NCBI GenBank assembly: GCA_947038565.1
Contig: CAMQWP010000002.1
Location: 124,001 to 188,000, forward strand
Direction of reading: 5' to 3'
DNA from: an uncultured Clostridia bacterium
GTDB taxonomy: Bacteria; Bacillota; Clostridia; Christensenellales; UBA3700
Length of the DNA: 64,000 nucleotides
Shown: positions 62,015 through 64,000 of the stretch, piece by piece
How the letters are laid out: each line of letters opens with the position of its first letter
How positions within the stretch are numbered: the stretch's first letter is position 1
The notes under the pieces: generated by a model
Seen by the model: only the letters and a program-made list of their open reading frames with translations
What the model was told of the DNA's origin: nothing
The model's database searches: none
Translations under genes and position numbers: made by a program

Positions 62015-63505
62015 TTATTTCTTTTTAATATAGTTAAGAACTGTATTTTTGATATCTTCTTTCGCAACGCAATCAGTAAATCTTGATATGCGTTTAGATA
62101 GATTTTGAAGAGGCTCAGGGATATCTACACCAGTATAGCTCTCAAGTTTCTTACAAGCAAGCACGCTCTCATCACTCATATCTGTAGTAGTCAAAGCATA
62201 GTACACGTCAGTAGGAAATTTGTAAGGGCTAGCAGTAGACACGATGACAGTCTTAGTTTCATCACTTGACTCTACAGCGTAGTTTGCAAAAACACTTACC
62301 GCTACAGCCGTATGAGGATCTAGAAGATAATCATTTACCTCATAGAAGTTTGCAATAGTATCAAGAGTATCCTCTTCCGAGCTAAAGCCACCCATAAAGT
62401 TAGGTGCTGAGCTTCTTAGCTTATTGAAGTCTAGCTCATACACGCCCTTAGTATTAAGATCATTCATAATCTCCGCAACATACTTATCATCACGACCTGA
62501 TATCTCAAATAATAATCTCTCTAAGTTAGAGCTGATTAGGATATCCATTGACGGACTTGAAGTCTTGTGGAATTCACGATTTATATCATAAGTACCAGTC
62601 TTAAAGAAGTCAGTAAGAACGTTATTAATATTTGACGCACAAATAAGTTTACCGATAGGCACTCCCATACGCATAGCATAATAACCAGCAAGGATATTAC
62701 CAAAATTACCGCTTGGCACGCAGAAATTAATCAGCTCGCCTTCTTCAATCTCATCAGCTGATAACAAGTCCACATAACTAGAAACATAGTACGCTATTTG
62801 AGGAACTAATCTACCCCAGTTAATAGAGTTTGCACTTGATAGTTTGTATCCACTCTCCAAAAGCTCCGCCTTCATAGCATCGTCATTGAATATAGTTTTT
62901 ACAGCAGTTTGAGCATCGTCGAAGTTGCCTTCAATAGCACAAACATACACGTTATCGCCTTCTTGAGTCATCATCTGAAGTCTTTGCATATCTGATACGC
63001 CTTCCGAAGGATAGAACACGATTATCTCGCAGTTTTCTACATCTTTAAAGCCTTCAAGAGCCGCCTTACCAGTATCGCCACTAGTAGCTACAAGAATAAG
63101 AGTTTTGCTCTGCTCGCCTACTTTTTCACGAGAGGCAGTCATAAGGTATGGAAGTAATGATAATGCCATATCTTTAAAAGCACAAGTTGGGCCGTGCCAC
63201 AACTCTAGGATATAAGTTTGCTCGTCAATAGCAACAAGTGGACAAGGATCACCGTCATAAAACTTAGAATAAGCCTTTTCAGTGTAGTCCATAAGTTCTT
63301 CAAGAGAGAAGTCAGAAAGGAATTTTGAAAGAACTCTAGCTGCACGCTCAGAGTATGACATCTCTATCATTTCCTTCATTTCATCCATGCTAACTGTAGG
63401 GAAAGACTCTGGCACGAATAATCCTCCGTCAAGAGAAAGACCCGCTACGATAGCTTCACTGCTAGATACGCTAGTATCTTTTGCTCTAGTACTAATAAAT
63501 TGCAT
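62015..63505 (-). CDS. thrC: threonine synthase
   Basis: A 496-residue PLP enzyme converting O-phosphohomoserine to threonine. The PLP lysine is in GPTCAFKDMALSLLP, the phosphate loop in ILVATSGDTGKAALEGF, and the motifs NSINWGRLVPQIAYY and FCVPSGNFGNILAGYYA are those of the long (yeast/E. coli-like) ThrC class. AAGGAG precedes the ATG. No T-box sequence was recognised in the 370-bp upstream gap. Confidence 0.96.
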   Translation of the reverse strand: MQFISTRAKDTSVSSSEAIVAGLSLDGGLFVPESFPTVSMDEMKEMIEMSYSERAARVLSKFLSDFSLEELMDYTEKAYSKFYDGDPCPLVAIDEQTYILELWHGPTCAFKDMALSLLPYLMTASREKVGEQSKTLILVATSGDTGKAALEGFKDVENCEIIVFYPSEGVSDMQRLQMMTQEGDNVYVCAIEGNFDDAQTAVKTIFNDDAMKAELLESGYKLSSANSINWGRLVPQIAYYVSSYVDLLSADEIEEGELINFCVPSGNFGNILAGYYAMRMGVPIGKLICASNINNVLTDFFKTGTYDINREFHKTSSPSMDILISSNLERLLFEISGRDDKYVAEIMNDLNTKGVYELDFNKLRSSAPNFMGGFSSEEDTLDTIANFYEVNDYLLDPHTAVAVSVFANYAVESSDETKTVIVSTASPYKFPTDVYYALTTTDMSDESVLACKKLESYTGVDIPEPLQNLSKRISRFTDCVAKEDIKNTVLNYIKKK

Positions 63506-63881
63506 AATAGCTCCTTATAATAATGTGATTATGATATGATACGACCTTACTAGATAGTGCTAGATAGGTCAAAAGCATACTTGATAATCGACAAGTTTTG
63601 TTGAATTTTTGATATATTTAAAGCAGTAATAAAATACCGCAATAATTTCTAATGGTTATGCTAATATATATAATCTTGCAAAAATAAATATTTTACTGAC
63701 TATACCTTCGCTTATATATAAGGCAGTACGCTCGCAGAGTGCGTGATAAATACACAAATATGATACTTCCAAGCACTACAAAATAAGAAGATCTCACTAC
63801 TTAAAGCACTTGATTTGAGCATAAAAGGGCTAACCACATACGCAGTTAGCCCTTTTTTTAAAATTAACTAATATCTGCCTA
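63506..63881. other. upstream region of thrC
   Basis: No gene visible. Contains the terminator at 63823-63856 and the thrC leader; I looked for a T-box (GGTGGNACCGCG on the - strand) and did not find it. Confidence 0.55.
63823..63856 (-). terminator. strong intrinsic terminator downstream of the last partial gene
   Basis: A 12-bp perfect stem AAAAGGGCTAAC/GTTAGCCCTTTT with a 10-nt loop. It follows, on the - strand, the gene ending at 63882. Confidence 0.85.
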
Positions 63882-64000
63882 CTATTTTATATATTTACTT
63901 ATAAAATCAGGTGTTTCGTTATCTTCACAACTAACAGTAAGAGTGATATCGACATTAATTTTATCAGCGATATTTCCTAGATTAGTATAGAAAACGTCCA
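63882..64000 (-). CDS. C-terminal end of an unidentified protein (runs off the window)
   Basis: The last 39 codons of a - strand gene: VFYTNLGNIADKINVDITLT, then SCEDNETPDFISKYIK and stop. The alternating hydrophobic pattern could be the end of an alpha/beta regulatory domain such as ACT, but I cannot identify it. A terminator follows directly. The rest lies beyond the window. Confidence 0.6.
   Translation of the reverse strand, partial: DVFYTNLGNIADKINVDITLTVSCEDNETPDFISKYIK

Noticed and set aside
63506-63881. T-box leader ahead of thrC
   Set aside because: The conserved T-box sequence is absent on the - strand, and no specifier-type structure was evident.

Overview
The window is about 64 kb of AT-rich DNA from a low-GC Gram-positive bacterium, most likely an anaerobic, spore-forming member of the Clostridia, plausibly from a gut. 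The evidence is the strong GGAGG ribosome-binding sites, the Bacillus/Clostridium-like order of housekeeping genes, a tiny spoVM-like gene, a Na+-pumping decarboxylase cluster, an NfnAB-type oxidoreductase and BspA-type leucine-rich-repeat surface proteins. No 16S or species marker is present, so the genus is not claimed.

Layout. 1-2956 (-): biotin-dependent Na+-translocating decarboxylase genes (beta subunit cut by the window edge, biotin carrier, gamma subunit, carboxyltransferase). 3497-14810: accessory envelope genes: an ABC exporter, an SGNH hydrolase, an unrecognised membrane protein, a YugP-family protein that has lost its zinc-protease motif, a large LRR/MBG surface protein, and a GPH-type sugar transporter followed by an LRR lipoprotein. 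14811-19577: a decayed mobile island of higher GC, with a surface-protein remnant, two phage-virion-like proteins, an InlB-repeat gene between them and a possible recombinase tail. It abuts a four-gene tRNA cluster (Leu, Cys, Gly, Val).

20279-42894 (almost all -): a conserved housekeeping block matching the Bacillus yicC-remA-gmk-rpoZ-coaBC-priA-def-fmt-rsmB-rlmN-rsgA-rpe-thiN-spoVM-rpmB-yloU-fakA-recG order, with ligA and pcrA upstream. The PrpC/PrkC phosphatase-kinase pair that sits between rlmN and rsgA in Bacillus is absent. 43162-45535: trxA with a perfect Fur-type 15-mer upstream, an orphan gene, and a + strand run of a Crh-like HPr, a DUF4364 protein and a TSCPD protein. 45688-49091: two MacB-like ABC genes. 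49479-49939: a tyrosine-integrase remnant facing tRNA-Ser. 50492-64000: a Cys-rich clostridial protein, engB-lon, yhbY, obg, nfnB/nfnA, nth, a divergent DUF3343/cysteine-desulfurase-family pair, thrC, and the end of one more gene.

Sigma-A-like promoters are readable in many gaps, and an unusual number carry TTGCAA or TTGCAT as the -35 element. I found no CRISPR array, rRNA, intact prophage or intact insertion sequence. The most interesting items are the YugP pseudoprotease, the HPr paralogue without His15 but with the regulatory serine, the Fur-like box at trxA, and the phage-like polyvalent protein with an HExxH motif. Homology calls rest on recognition of motifs by eye; no database search was run.
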